Source of the DNA: Paracholeplasma brassicae
Lineage (GTDB): Bacteria; Bacillota_I; Bacilli_A; Acholeplasmatales; UBA5453
Direction of reading: 5' to 3'
Length of the DNA stretch: 64,000 bases
Assembly (NCBI RefSeq): GCF_000967915.1
Contig: NC_022549.1
Span: 1,042,366 to 1,106,365, forward strand
The translations under genes and the position numbers were made by a program. Shown here piece by piece: positions 1 through 9,100 of the stretch. Within the stretch, counting starts at the first letter, position 1; the number at the start of each line of letters is the position of its first letter. The notes beneath the pieces are model-generated. The model was not told where the DNA came from, did no database searches, and worked only from the letters and a program-made list of their open reading frames with translations.

Positions 1-104
1 TATTTGATAGAGTAAACCATGCGAATGTTGATGCGCCAAGTGCTGCAACGACTAAGGTTACTGCAACAATGCTCATCACCAATTTTTTTGTATAAGTTTT
101 TCAT
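1..104 (-). CDS. Exported surface protein, 5' end only, frame broken at A7
   Basis: Third gene of the riboswitch-controlled operon, running off the window. An ATG at 104 sits 9 bases after GGAG, but reading stays open only through MKNLYKKIGDEH. If one A is removed from the A7 run at 83-89, the product starts MKNLYKKLVMSIVAVTLVV and continues with LGASTFAWFTLSN. That is a hydrophobic signal segment ending in the same LGASTFAW motif as the upstream gene. As written, translation would have to start at a weak in-frame TTG, GTG or ATG after the run. I infer a secreted or anchored protein related to its neighbour. The frame break is either a sequence error, a phase-variable tract or a slippage site. 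Confidence 0.6.
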   Translation of the reverse strand, partial: MKNLYKKIGDEHCCSNLSRCSTWRINIRMVYSIK

Positions 105-128
105 TTTCTTTTTTCTCCATTTTCTCTT

Positions 129-1097
129 TTATAAGTTTTCATTTATTTCGGTAAGACTGTTTGCTGGTTTGAATGTGAGTTGTATTTTGATTGTGTCATT
201 CAAAATGGCATCAAACATATCCGCGTCCCAGCCTTCAAGCCAAATGTTGATTGTTAGTAAGCCTTTGTAGTAAACTCTACCGTACTCATCTAACTCGTTT
301 GTTTCTATGAGCCTTAACAACAAGGATTCATCACCTAAGGCTAAGTTTGGGTTATATTCTGCAAACTTTGATAGCTGATATATCGTTTCAGGTATGATCT
401 TTGGTGGGGTTAGATTACGACTGGTTACTTGATTGTAGTAAGCAAGCCCGCCGTAAGGCTTACCAAAACCTCTTAGCTCATTTTCACTTGGATCATAAAT
501 GGTTGTAAGTAGACTGTCTTCTTCTCTTAAGTCTTGTTCGTTAAGCTTTTGCTCAACAAATGATACCCGAACTGCGTTTGATGCAAACGCCTTAAATGTT
601 TCACCTGCATTCACGATTCTTGTTTCTGAATGCTGATATGTGACTTTTGATCTAAAATCCACACCCTTAGATAAGAAGTAGGTCCCCTCATCTGGTGGTG
701 TGTCATAGATCGCACCTACGTTTACGTTTTCATATAGATATACGTTACGATAGGGAGAGGTTGATCTGAAGTAGAAATCAAGCGAGATATAATCACGATT
801 CTTTCCTGCTTCTTTTAAATTTTGTTGGATACCAGTATAGAAAGTCTTGCCATCATAACTGGTCACATCCGTTAATTTTAACTTAGACAACTCGTCTAAG
901 ATTGCTTGCCCTTGAAGGTTTTGCTCATAGTTTATGCCATCAAGAGACATTTCAAGTCGGTTACCTAGTGTAGCATTGATGCCAATGCCTTCGACTCTAT
1001 TAACCGTTGTAATGGTAATCCATGCGAAGGTCGATGCGCCAAGTGTGATTGTTAAGAGTGTAAATGAAATCGATAATAACAAGATTTTTTTTATCAT
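129..1097 (-). CDS. Exported protein with SipW/TasA-like signal region
   Basis: 322 aa of unrecognised family. Residues 1-25 form a signal segment (two lysines, then a hydrophobic stretch) ending LGASTFAW. This motif resembles the signal regions of SipW-dependent proteins such as TasA and camelysin (family knowledge; the match is by eye). The rest is polar, rich in aromatic residues and short beta-prone stretches, with no second membrane segment, so it should lie outside the cell. Its ATG overlaps the stop of the upstream gene as ATGA, so the two are translationally coupled. It belongs to the operon behind the c-di-GMP riboswitch. A role as a surface layer, fibre or matrix protein is inference. 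Confidence 0.7.
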   Translation of the reverse strand: MIKKILLLSISFTLLTITLGASTFAWITITTVNRVEGIGINATLGNRLEMSLDGINYEQNLQGQAILDELSKLKLTDVTSYDGKTFYTGIQQNLKEAGKNRDYISLDFYFRSTSPYRNVYLYENVNVGAIYDTPPDEGTYFLSKGVDFRSKVTYQHSETRIVNAGETFKAFASNAVRVSFVEQKLNEQDLREEDSLLTTIYDPSENELRGFGKPYGGLAYYNQVTSRNLTPPKIIPETIYQLSKFAEYNPNLALGDESLLLRLIETNELDEYGRVYYKGLLTINIWLEGWDADMFDAILNDTIKIQLTFKPANSLTEINENL

Positions 1098-1804
1098 CTA
1101 TCCGCATTTGAAATTTCAAAGTTGATTTGAAACCTTATTCTTCCACCTAACATCTCATCACTTGAGTCTTGACCTTCAATCCACATAAGATAAGTAAATT
1201 TTCTAATTTGTCCTGCTTGTAATTTGTTAATATCTCTTTCGGCAACTGTCGTTCCGCTAAAGGTGACTGCCTCAGGAAGGTTCACATAATTTTTAGGAAA
1301 TGGGTCTTCTTTTTGATACATGGTCCTGGTGACTTCACCTTGGAGGTTGTCCTCAATCACAAGTATTCGAATCGCATCATCTAAATTATTGTGAATATCA
1401 TTTAGTGAAATGGTGTAAGTCAAATCAACCATTTCAAGCCCGCTATTCTTTATATAAAATGTGTACGCGGTATAGTCTTTGTTGTTTGGATCAGTGTATC
1501 TACCGTCAGTATTAATTGCGGCTTCCACATTCAAAAATAGATAAGTTGTATCAAGTGCATCCATCGTTGGGTTTACAAAGAGTCTAGATGCTGCATTTGT
1601 AAAATCCAAACTCTCAGACAATTGAATATTCTTTTCACTTGCCTCAGGACTCATTGTTAATGCATAAGTCCCAGTTTGAAGCCCATAGAATGTCACAAAT
1701 CCAAATCCTAAGGAAAGTAGACCACTGATCAAAATGATTAATGTGACGTATCTTCTTTTTAATTTAGGTTTTTTTTGTGCACCAAGTACTTCAGATAGCC
1801 TCAT
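1094..1804 (-). CDS. Membrane-anchored exported protein, first gene after c-di-GMP riboswitch
   Basis: 236 aa of unrecognised family. A basic N-terminus (KKPKLKRRY) precedes one hydrophobic segment at about residues 20-42, followed by GTYALTMSPEA, again similar to SipW-type export regions. The remaining ~190 residues look extracellular and beta-rich. The start ATG at 1804 has AGAAGGTGA eight bases upstream. It is the first gene after the riboswitch terminator, so its expression should follow c-di-GMP directly. It may be a minor subunit or anchor for the larger exported protein downstream (inference from operon order and shared signal type). Confidence 0.7.
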   Translation of the reverse strand: MRLSEVLGAQKKPKLKRRYVTLIILISGLLSLGFGFVTFYGLQTGTYALTMSPEASEKNIQLSESLDFTNAASRLFVNPTMDALDTTYLFLNVEAAINTDGRYTDPNNKDYTAYTFYIKNSGLEMVDLTYTISLNDIHNNLDDAIRILVIEDNLQGEVTRTMYQKEDPFPKNYVNLPEAVTFSGTTVAERDINKLQAGQIRKFTYLMWIEGQDSSDEMLGGRIRFQINFEISNADR

Positions 1805-1834
1805 ATAATCACCTTCTATCTATGTCTTAGTATA

Positions 1835-1873
1835 TAAAAAAGCCAGTCGCTCACTTAACGTGTGCAACTGGCT
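1835..1873 (-). terminator. Riboswitch-controlled intrinsic terminator
   Basis: On the minus strand AGCCAGTTGC pairs with GCGACTGGCT (one G-U), extended by CAC/GTG around a GTTAA loop, and is followed by six T. The 5' arm overlaps the 3' end of the c-di-GMP aptamer (GTAGCCAG), the usual arrangement for transcriptional control. It lies 30 bases before the first exported-protein gene. Confidence 0.85.
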
Positions 1874-1940
1874 ACCATTTCAGGCCCTATAGTTTTGCGT
1901 CACTAGATTTCTCTAGTTTTGCCTTTTAACATGACATACT
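1862..1940 (-). promoter_or_regulatory. c-di-GMP-I (GEMM) riboswitch aptamer
   Basis: The minus strand carries the GEMM-I core in order: GGCAAA, a CTAGA/TCTAG hairpin closed by a GAAA tetraloop (1903-1916), GACGCAAA, CTATAGGGCC and ATGGTAGCC. The class binds cyclic di-GMP (established knowledge). The second stem is unusually short: GGCC and GGTAGCC are joined by only TGAAAT, where most members carry a longer hairpin that receives the tetraloop. The outer P1 pairing is not obvious to me. The aptamer 3' strand is shared with the following terminator, which fits a switch where ligand binding prevents termination, but direction is inference. Confidence 0.88.
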
Positions 1941-1955
1941 TTTCGATACAGTGTC

Positions 1956-1984
1956 ATTTTAGCATGATGGATTATCTTTGTCAA
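1956..1984 (-). promoter_or_regulatory. Promoter of riboswitch operon
   Basis: Consensus -35 TTGACA (1984-1979), 17-base spacer, -10 TAAAAT (1961-1956). It lies just after the stop codon of the GGDEF-EAL gene, so the surface operon has its own strong promoter and the RNA would begin near 1949, a few bases before the riboswitch. Confidence 0.88.
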
Positions 1985-1994
1985 TAACTTTGTA

Positions 1995-3431
1995 TTATAT
2001 TTTTTCGTTGTGCTTTAAAACTTGATAATAACCCTTTAAATCATCGAAGCTCATCGGGTGCGCAAAGTGGTAACCTTGGCCATAATGGATGTCATAATTG
2101 ACTATTTTTTGAAGCATTTCATCATTTTCAATACCTTCTGCGATGATCACTTTCTTGTTATTCTTACCGAATTCGACTAATAAGTTTGCAAACTTTTCTG
2201 TGACGTAGGTTTGTTCTTCACTAATAAAACTCTTCGATAATTTAATAATATCGATTGGTGCCGTCTCAAGTCTTGTTAGTGTCGCGTAATCAAGACCAAA
2301 GCCATCAATTGCGATATTAAAACCGATGTGTTTTAACTTCTTGATGCTTTCAACCACGGTTTGATGTTTTTCAAAAAGTGCGTACTCTGCAAGCTCTAAG
2401 ATGATATTGTTCGCATTCATCTTATACTTTCTTAAGAGTTTTTGAAAGTCTGTTGCAATCGATTCATACATTAACTGCTTGGGCGATAAGTTAAACGATA
2501 GCTTAATGTCTTCAGTAGGGTAGGCTTGTTTAAGTTGATAATAACTTTTGATTAGTGACTCTAATCCCCATAAACCAACCCAGTAAATGTCACCAGATTG
2601 TTCCATGATGTTTATAAACTTATAAGGCGAGAGTAATCCGTGCTCTGGGTGTTCCCACCGTAAGAGTGCTTCTGCGCCATATATTTTATTTTCATCAAGC
2701 TTGATGATTGGGTGATAATACAAAACGAATTCTTTTTTCTCAATCGCTTTTTTAATTTGATAATAGTACTCTAGGAATTCACCATCGGTTTGACTCATGT
2801 CCTCAGAGTAAATACGAATCGCGTTTCCACCGTTCTTCTTAACGGTATAAACCGCTAACTTCAAGGAGTTTAGCATCGATTTGATGTTATTACCGTGGAT
2901 TGGGTAATAACAAAGCGCAATCGAGGCGGTGAGGTTAATGTTTGTTTCACCAAAGAGATCTATCGACTCATTGATGGCTTCATTTAATTTCCTTGCGTAG
3001 TTTAAGGCTTGCATTTTATCGTAATCTAGTGGCACAAATATCATAAAAGAATCTGAATCATATCGAGAAACTTTGATGTTTTTAGGCATAATATCAACCA
3101 TTCTCTTGGTAATTTTCTCAATAATTTTATCCGTTTCTTTGGTTCCAAAAGTATTATCAATATCAGCAAAGTTATCTAGATCCAAATAGATCATCGAGAA
3201 AGAGACATCTTTACCAATTTTTGCAATATATGAAGAAACATATGAGTTCATGGCACTTCTAGATAGTGCACCTTCAACAAGAATATTTCTTTCTTCTTTG
3301 TATCGTCTTTCGGTTGTTAGTACATTTTTTGCAAGAAAATACAACAATGCAATCGTAATACCTAGAACAACAACAAAGATAACTGTCGAGGTAACGCTAC
3401 CCATTTCAGTTTGTAAAATGATTTTAAACAT
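1995..3431 (-). CDS. Membrane GGDEF-EAL protein with degenerate active sites
   Basis: 478 aa. One membrane segment at about residues 13-36, then a GGDEF fold (YLDLDNFADIDNTFG, residues ~83-97) in which the signature is DSDSF instead of GGDEF. The EAL domain follows from about 215: AEALLRW, NLSP, ELAE and AEGIE are present, but DDFG reads DGFG and the KID motif reads KLS. Loss of these metal and catalytic residues suggests it is not a normal phosphodiesterase or cyclase and may act as a c-di-GMP sensor or partner (inference). It begins one base after the stop of the upstream EAL gene and sits immediately before the riboswitch operon. Confidence 0.88.
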   Translation of the reverse strand: MFKIILQTEMGSVTSTVIFVVVLGITIALLYFLAKNVLTTERRYKEERNILVEGALSRSAMNSYVSSYIAKIGKDVSFSMIYLDLDNFADIDNTFGTKETDKIIEKITKRMVDIMPKNIKVSRYDSDSFMIFVPLDYDKMQALNYARKLNEAINESIDLFGETNINLTASIALCYYPIHGNNIKSMLNSLKLAVYTVKKNGGNAIRIYSEDMSQTDGEFLEYYYQIKKAIEKKEFVLYYHPIIKLDENKIYGAEALLRWEHPEHGLLSPYKFINIMEQSGDIYWVGLWGLESLIKSYYQLKQAYPTEDIKLSFNLSPKQLMYESIATDFQKLLRKYKMNANNIILELAEYALFEKHQTVVESIKKLKHIGFNIAIDGFGLDYATLTRLETAPIDIIKLSKSFISEEQTYVTEKFANLLVEFGKNNKKVIIAEGIENDEMLQKIVNYDIHYGQGYHFAHPMSFDDLKGYYQVLKHNEKI

Positions 3432-3432
3432 G

Positions 3433-5982
3433 TTATTTCACCTCTTTTTTCTTAGATAGTTTATCAAGTGAAAATTCATTTAGCAAGACAACTGCATCAT
3501 CAAAGCGCATCGCTTTTCCAATGTAGAAGCCTTGAACGGTGTTACAACCGCTCTTTTTAAGTAATTGGTACTGCTTATCATCCTCAACGCCCTCAGCAAT
3601 CACCTCTAAATCTAAGTTCTTAGCTAAGGAGATGATCATGTTAATGATGGCCTTAGAATATTTATCACTAAGCGCGTACATGATGAACTTGCGGTCGATT
3701 TTAATTGAATCAATCGGTAACTCTTTTAGATATAAGAGTGAACTATAACCGGTCCCAAAGTCATCTAGGTGAATTGAAACCCCAAAACGTTGTAATATTT
3801 TAAGTTTCTCTATGATTAGTTCAAATGAGGTCATTAAGAACGTTTCAGTCACTTCTATCGAAATCGAATTTGGTTTTAAATCGTAACTTTGATAGATTTG
3901 CATAAACTCATTTGTAAACCCTGCTTGTAGCATTTGAACGGGTGATATATTCATTGAGATGTTGATGTCATAGCTTTCAAGTGCTTTTGCCATTTTAAAG
4001 GTTTGGTGCATGATTTGTCTACCAATATCAATAATTAAGTTGTTTGATTCAGCTAGAGAGATATACTCTTCTGGTGATGTACTTAAATACTTTTTGTTAT
4101 CCCAGCGAATAAGTGCTTCAAAACCGACAATTCTATCTGAAACGGTCGAATACTGAGGTTGTAAGAACATCACAAACTCTTCTTTTTCAATCGCCTCAAT
4201 CAAATCTCTTTCCATTTGTTCTTTTTTATTCACAAACTGACCAAGCGTGATGTCATAAGTCACCAGTTTGCTTGTTAATAAGGTCTTACATTTGTTTAAG
4301 GCAAGCATGGCGTTATCATAAATTTCATCTTGATTTAGGCTAACGTAGTTGTCGTGCTCTAAGTTAAAGACACCAAAACGGAAATCTAACAAGAAATTAT
4401 TCTCATCCACGTCGATGGTTTGTTCAAGCGTTTGAGATAGTTTTTCGACAAATGGTTTAATGTCCTCGTAACTAGCCAGGTCTTTAAAGAATATCGCAAA
4501 ATGATCTTGATATAAATTATAAAGCGTTGCATTCTTATTTTTTAATAACTCTAATGTCGTATTTCTAATGTTTATAATCATCTTATTTACTACGACTTCA
4601 CCTAATAACTTAACGTAACTAGTAAAATTGACCATCGAAAAAACGAGTAGGGCATTTTTGTTGCTATGTGTCTCTGTTTGACTGACATATGCCGCTAAGT
4701 CATACTTTAAATGATTGATGTTTGGTAATTTAGAGATCGAATTAAAATGGGCAATCGAACGGTAAGACTGAAACTTTAATTCAAGTTTCGTGTAGTTATC
4801 CGCAACGAGTAAATACCCAAACGTTGTTTTTAGTGGAATAAATCTTAAATAGAGTTGATGCTTCTCTAAATCAAAGCGTGTTGATAACACTTTTTGACGT
4901 TTAATGATGTCTAGAGGGTTTTGATTGTCCTCAACTAATAGAAAATCACGCACACTAACTAATTTATCGTGAGCAACAATGGTTTCTTTAAAACTTCTAT
5001 TTTTCTTTAAGATTTTGCCGTAACGGTTAATTTTTACCATCATTGGCTTGTCGTAATAAAACTTAAACCTTGAGTTTTCAATGTCCGCTACTTTCATTTC
5101 GACTAACTTATAACCGAGTAATAAGAAGCCGATGAATAATACCACGGATAGACTAAAAATTAGAATCAGTGTTTCAATTAAGGCTTGATTTGATCCAATC
5201 ACATCGTCATACAAAAAGACATTGACGAAGTAAATCGGTTCTAATGAGTCATAATTGACTTCATTAAAGGTAATAAAAGAGACTTCATCTAGGTAGGTTG
5301 TTTCAATCAAGCCAGATTGATTTGATCGAAGATTCAAAAAGAAGTCTTTGCGTTCAACCTCAAGTAAAAAATGGTTGCCAAATTTGGTCGTTGAGTATTG
5401 TTGATCCGAACTGATAAACACATAGCCGTCTTGAGAGATAATGTAACTTTGATAGCTACTTGCGTGATTTGAATTAAAGATGTTTTCGACGTAAGCGTTG
5501 GCATCAAGTAACATGACATAATCATTTGAGGTAAAGACAACGTAATTGGTTTGATCTTCTGTATTAAATACGGTGCTTAGTGGGTAAATCGATACGGGTA
5601 TTTGAAAATAATTCGTTTCGAAAAACACTTGCTGATAAACTAAGCTTTCACCGAACAAGGACAGTGTGTTTCCTTCTTTTTTCCCAAAGGTAACGGGCGT
5701 TAAGCCATTAAATGTGACACTTTCTTTATGATCATTTAAACCGTCGATTGGATTTACATCATTCATATGAGCATCAAGGTAGACTAAAAATGCGTCGTAA
5801 TCTTTTTTAAAGGTGGACGATAGGTGCGTATTCATCGATTCACCAATTAAACTTAGATTGTCGGTGGTTCTTTCTTTTAAGAAATTGTTCGTAATTAGAA
5901 AAAACGATGAGTAAAGCAGTGCACTAAGCACGCTAAATCCTAAAATCATAAAGATACTTAATCGAATTTGAAACCGTTTCAC
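3433..5982 (-). CDS. Membrane sensor with GGDEF-like and intact EAL domain (c-di-GMP phosphodiesterase)
   Basis: 849 aa. Membrane segment near residues 8-30, an external sensor region of about 230 residues (Cache-like by layout), second membrane segment near 265-295, then a linker or PAS-like part. A GGDEF fold follows whose signature reads YQDHF, so no cyclase activity is expected. The C-terminal EAL domain keeps FEALIRW, NISP, EVTE, DDFGTGYSSL, KIDRKFI, AEGVE and QGFYIGKAM, which predicts active hydrolysis of c-di-GMP to pGpG. The start is GTG at 5982 with AAGGATGTGA upstream. It is probably co-transcribed with the degenerate GGDEF-EAL gene one base downstream. The ligand of the external domain is unknown. 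Confidence 0.9.
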   Translation of the reverse strand: MKRFQIRLSIFMILGFSVLSALLYSSFFLITNNFLKERTTDNLSLIGESMNTHLSSTFKKDYDAFLVYLDAHMNDVNPIDGLNDHKESVTFNGLTPVTFGKKEGNTLSLFGESLVYQQVFFETNYFQIPVSIYPLSTVFNTEDQTNYVVFTSNDYVMLLDANAYVENIFNSNHASSYQSYIISQDGYVFISSDQQYSTTKFGNHFLLEVERKDFFLNLRSNQSGLIETTYLDEVSFITFNEVNYDSLEPIYFVNVFLYDDVIGSNQALIETLILIFSLSVVLFIGFLLLGYKLVEMKVADIENSRFKFYYDKPMMVKINRYGKILKKNRSFKETIVAHDKLVSVRDFLLVEDNQNPLDIIKRQKVLSTRFDLEKHQLYLRFIPLKTTFGYLLVADNYTKLELKFQSYRSIAHFNSISKLPNINHLKYDLAAYVSQTETHSNKNALLVFSMVNFTSYVKLLGEVVVNKMIINIRNTTLELLKNKNATLYNLYQDHFAIFFKDLASYEDIKPFVEKLSQTLEQTIDVDENNFLLDFRFGVFNLEHDNYVSLNQDEIYDNAMLALNKCKTLLTSKLVTYDITLGQFVNKKEQMERDLIEAIEKEEFVMFLQPQYSTVSDRIVGFEALIRWDNKKYLSTSPEEYISLAESNNLIIDIGRQIMHQTFKMAKALESYDINISMNISPVQMLQAGFTNEFMQIYQSYDLKPNSISIEVTETFLMTSFELIIEKLKILQRFGVSIHLDDFGTGYSSLLYLKELPIDSIKIDRKFIMYALSDKYSKAIINMIISLAKNLDLEVIAEGVEDDKQYQLLKKSGCNTVQGFYIGKAMRFDDAVVLLNEFSLDKLSKKKEVK

Positions 5983-6101
5983 GCCATCACATCCTTCCTA
6001 ATTGAACATTGTATCATAAAAAAACAAAGAAAAAACGCGTATTTCTTTATTACCATTATACAACAAAACTCTAAAAATAAACCGAATCACATCAAAAGTA
6101 G

Positions 6102-6133
6102 AAAAAAAAACACGTTTGAATGAAATCAAACGC
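6102..6133 (-). terminator. Terminator after GH3 gene
   Basis: Minus-strand stem CGTTTGA / TCAAACG with a TTTCAT loop, followed by a run of nine T. It lies just after the stop of the beta-glucosidase gene. Confidence 0.8.
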
Positions 6134-6148
6134 ATTTTATCGAGTTTG

Positions 6149-9100
6149 TTAGTAGTGTCTAATTAAACTAATTTCATTAATTTCTAGACCACTTCGGTTG
6201 AATCTTAAACCTAAGAACGTGAGGCCTTTTTCGATGATGATCTGTGCACTGACCGTTAGTTCTTTACCATCGGTTCCATTGCTGGTGATGGTTTGTTTGA
6301 TGGTATTTTCAATTAAAAGTGAAAAAGGCATTTGTGATAAGCTTGGTTCGTCACTTTGTAATTTAAATTCCACAATGTACTTAGAGGTTTCTAATACATC
6401 AATGGCGTAATACACGTATTCGTTTTTTAGGCAATTGGTTAGACCATTTTTACTTGTTTTGATGGCTTGACTCTTTAAATGGGTCTTCTCGAGTGCTAGC
6501 TCTGTTTTTCCCCACGGCTCTTTGTTAACTGCCAAGGCTTTGATTGGCTTGTCTTTTTTAAATTCTAAGGTCATGCTTTGTTTGACTAGTGGTTTACTTG
6601 TCAGCTGATAAATCACTTGTTGACCGACTAGGATTAAAATCGTATCCAGATTGGCTTCGATTTTATAATCATGGTTAGTGATTACTCTTAATTGGTTCAC
6701 AGAGACGTTTTGTTCTAGATGATACACCATCACATCTTTTTGAAAGCCAAAAAGTGGCTTTCCATCAATTAAAAGATCGTCAATTTGTGGTTGTTCTAAA
6801 AGATTTTCATGGTGTTTATTCAATTTTCCTTGTTGTTTTTGATACGTATAAGAATCTAAAACAAAGTTGGTTATGTTTGAGGCAATTCGTTCTAGCTCAC
6901 CTCTTGTGATCTGGCCTTTATGAAGCATGTCTTTGGTATTGTCATTACCAGAATTATTTTTCGCATCAGTAATTACCATGTAAATATCGTTTTGAGCCCG
7001 AACCATCATCGCCGTGTTGTCTTTTGATGCACGGTCTTGGTCGTCGTTCATTTTAGCCCACCAATCGGTAATGACGATGCCTTTAAATTTAAAGTCGTGT
7101 CTTAGAATGGTCGTATTTAAATCATAGTTTGAGGCTGCCCAAATCCCGTTGATTGGATTATAAGCAGTCATAATTGCTTTAACATTGGAATGTTTAATTG
7201 CAAGTTCAAATCCCTTTAAATAGATTTCTCTTAACGCTCTTTCTGAAACGATGGCGTTACTATCAAACCGAAGATGTTCTTGATTGTTGCAAGCAAAGTG
7301 CTTTAGTGAGCCTGTAACCCCACCTTTATCTAACCCATGAATGACGGCTTTTGCCATGTGACCGGTTAAATAAGGGTCTTCTGAGAAGTATTCAAAGTTA
7401 CGTCCATTTAGTGGGTGTCTATGAATGTTCATCCCTGGGGCAAGTAAAAGCTCAATGTTGTAATTTTGCATCTCTAAAGCAATCCCATAGTAGAGATCAC
7501 TCACGAGTGATTCATTAAAGCTAGATGCCAGCAGCGTGCCGATTGGTATAGAGGTAGCTTCATAGCCGCTATCCATGCGTATGCCGCTTGGACCGTCGGC
7601 ACCACACAAAATTGGAAACCCTTTTTGTTTTAATTCATCAGTTACACCGGCAAACGCACACGCGGTTCCAGGTGTGACTTTTGGACTACTCATGCCTTCA
7701 CCACGGGTGAGGCAGATTAAGTCATCGTCACTTAATGAGGCGATAAAACCGTTTAATAAGCTTCTATTATTAAAGACTTCATTTAAATTTGAGACGTGCG
7801 CATTTGTTAGAGCTTGTGGGCGCATGTCAACGATTCGTTTTTTCAGTGACGTTTTACGAATTGGTACATCTTCGTATGAAATTACGTAGCCGTTTTGATC
7901 TAGTTTAGGCTTTATCCGCTCAAATCGAACCACAGGACGTAGCGCCTCACTTACTTTTTTGACTAAATAGGTTTGATCTAGATGATACTTATAGCATGGC
8001 ATTAAATCCATGGAGTCAAATCCAACATAAACATGATAATCGCCTGCTTCTAAGACATAACTGCTTGGATAGCCACTTTTTCCTTCTTCGTCATAACTTG
8101 ATATTTCAGTTAAGTCAATGGTAATCGAAAAGTGTTCATCAAAGGCAGGTTTAATCACGTTCGTTTTGTAATAGCCAATGAGCTCTTTATCTGGTTTACC
8201 AAGTGCGCCTTGAGGTGCCTTTATGTAGACTTGAATCACTTGTTTTGAGGCGTATTTTCCAACGTTTGAAATGAGACCTTCAATCGTAATAAGTTGCTTA
8301 TTAAGGGATACTGTAGAGGTTTGAAGTTTAAATTTTGTGTAGGTTAACCCATAACCAAATGGGTATAAAATGGCTTCTTTCTTAAACGTGTTAAAATATC
8401 GGTAACCGACATAAATGTCTTCGGTATATTTGTTTTCAATTGCCCCAAACGTTTGATTCGAAGGGTAATCCTCGATCGTTTTTGCGATGGTATCGGTTAG
8501 TTTACCACTAGGACTATCATAACCTGATAAAAGATCACTAATCGCAAGTGCACCTTGTAAGCCGCCATGATAAGCAAGCAAACAAGCAGAAATTTGATAC
8601 TTTTCGATAAATGACATGTCAATTAAGTTACCAACGTTTAAGACGACAACAGTTTCTTTAAAGTGTGTACTGACGTTTTTCAGTAATTGTTCTTCTTCAT
8701 CAGTCAAAAGATAACTGCCTTTTTCTTTTTGATTGTCTTTGTCTTCACCAGCCGTACGACCAAGAAACACAAGTGCAATCTCACTAAATTTAGCGGCATC
8801 TATGTAGGTTTTTTCATCAAGAACCATTTCAATCTGGCTCCATGGTTCACTTGCCCACATGCCGTTGCCACTGTTAAATGGGTGCTCATTGACCCAAGCT
8901 TGATAGGTCTTGATCAACGCCTCATTTAACGCTAATCTTGGGTTCATTTGAAGTGCTTCAAGAATGCTGTATTTTTTTCTCACATTCACAAGACCACCAG
9001 AGCCTGTGCCTGATTGATAATAGTCAAATTGAATTCGACCAAAAACACTCACTTTTTGATGAATCAACGGTAAAACACCGTTGTTTTTTAGTAATACCAT

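Noticed and set aside
19-270. Open plus-strand frame of 83 codons
   Set aside because: Lies antisense to the exported-protein genes and the real signal-peptide coding strand; no promoter or RBS, low-complexity Phe-rich product.
7575-7889. 104-codon plus-strand frame opposite GH3
   Set aside because: Antisense shadow without RBS; the GH3 catalytic domain on the other strand explains the region.
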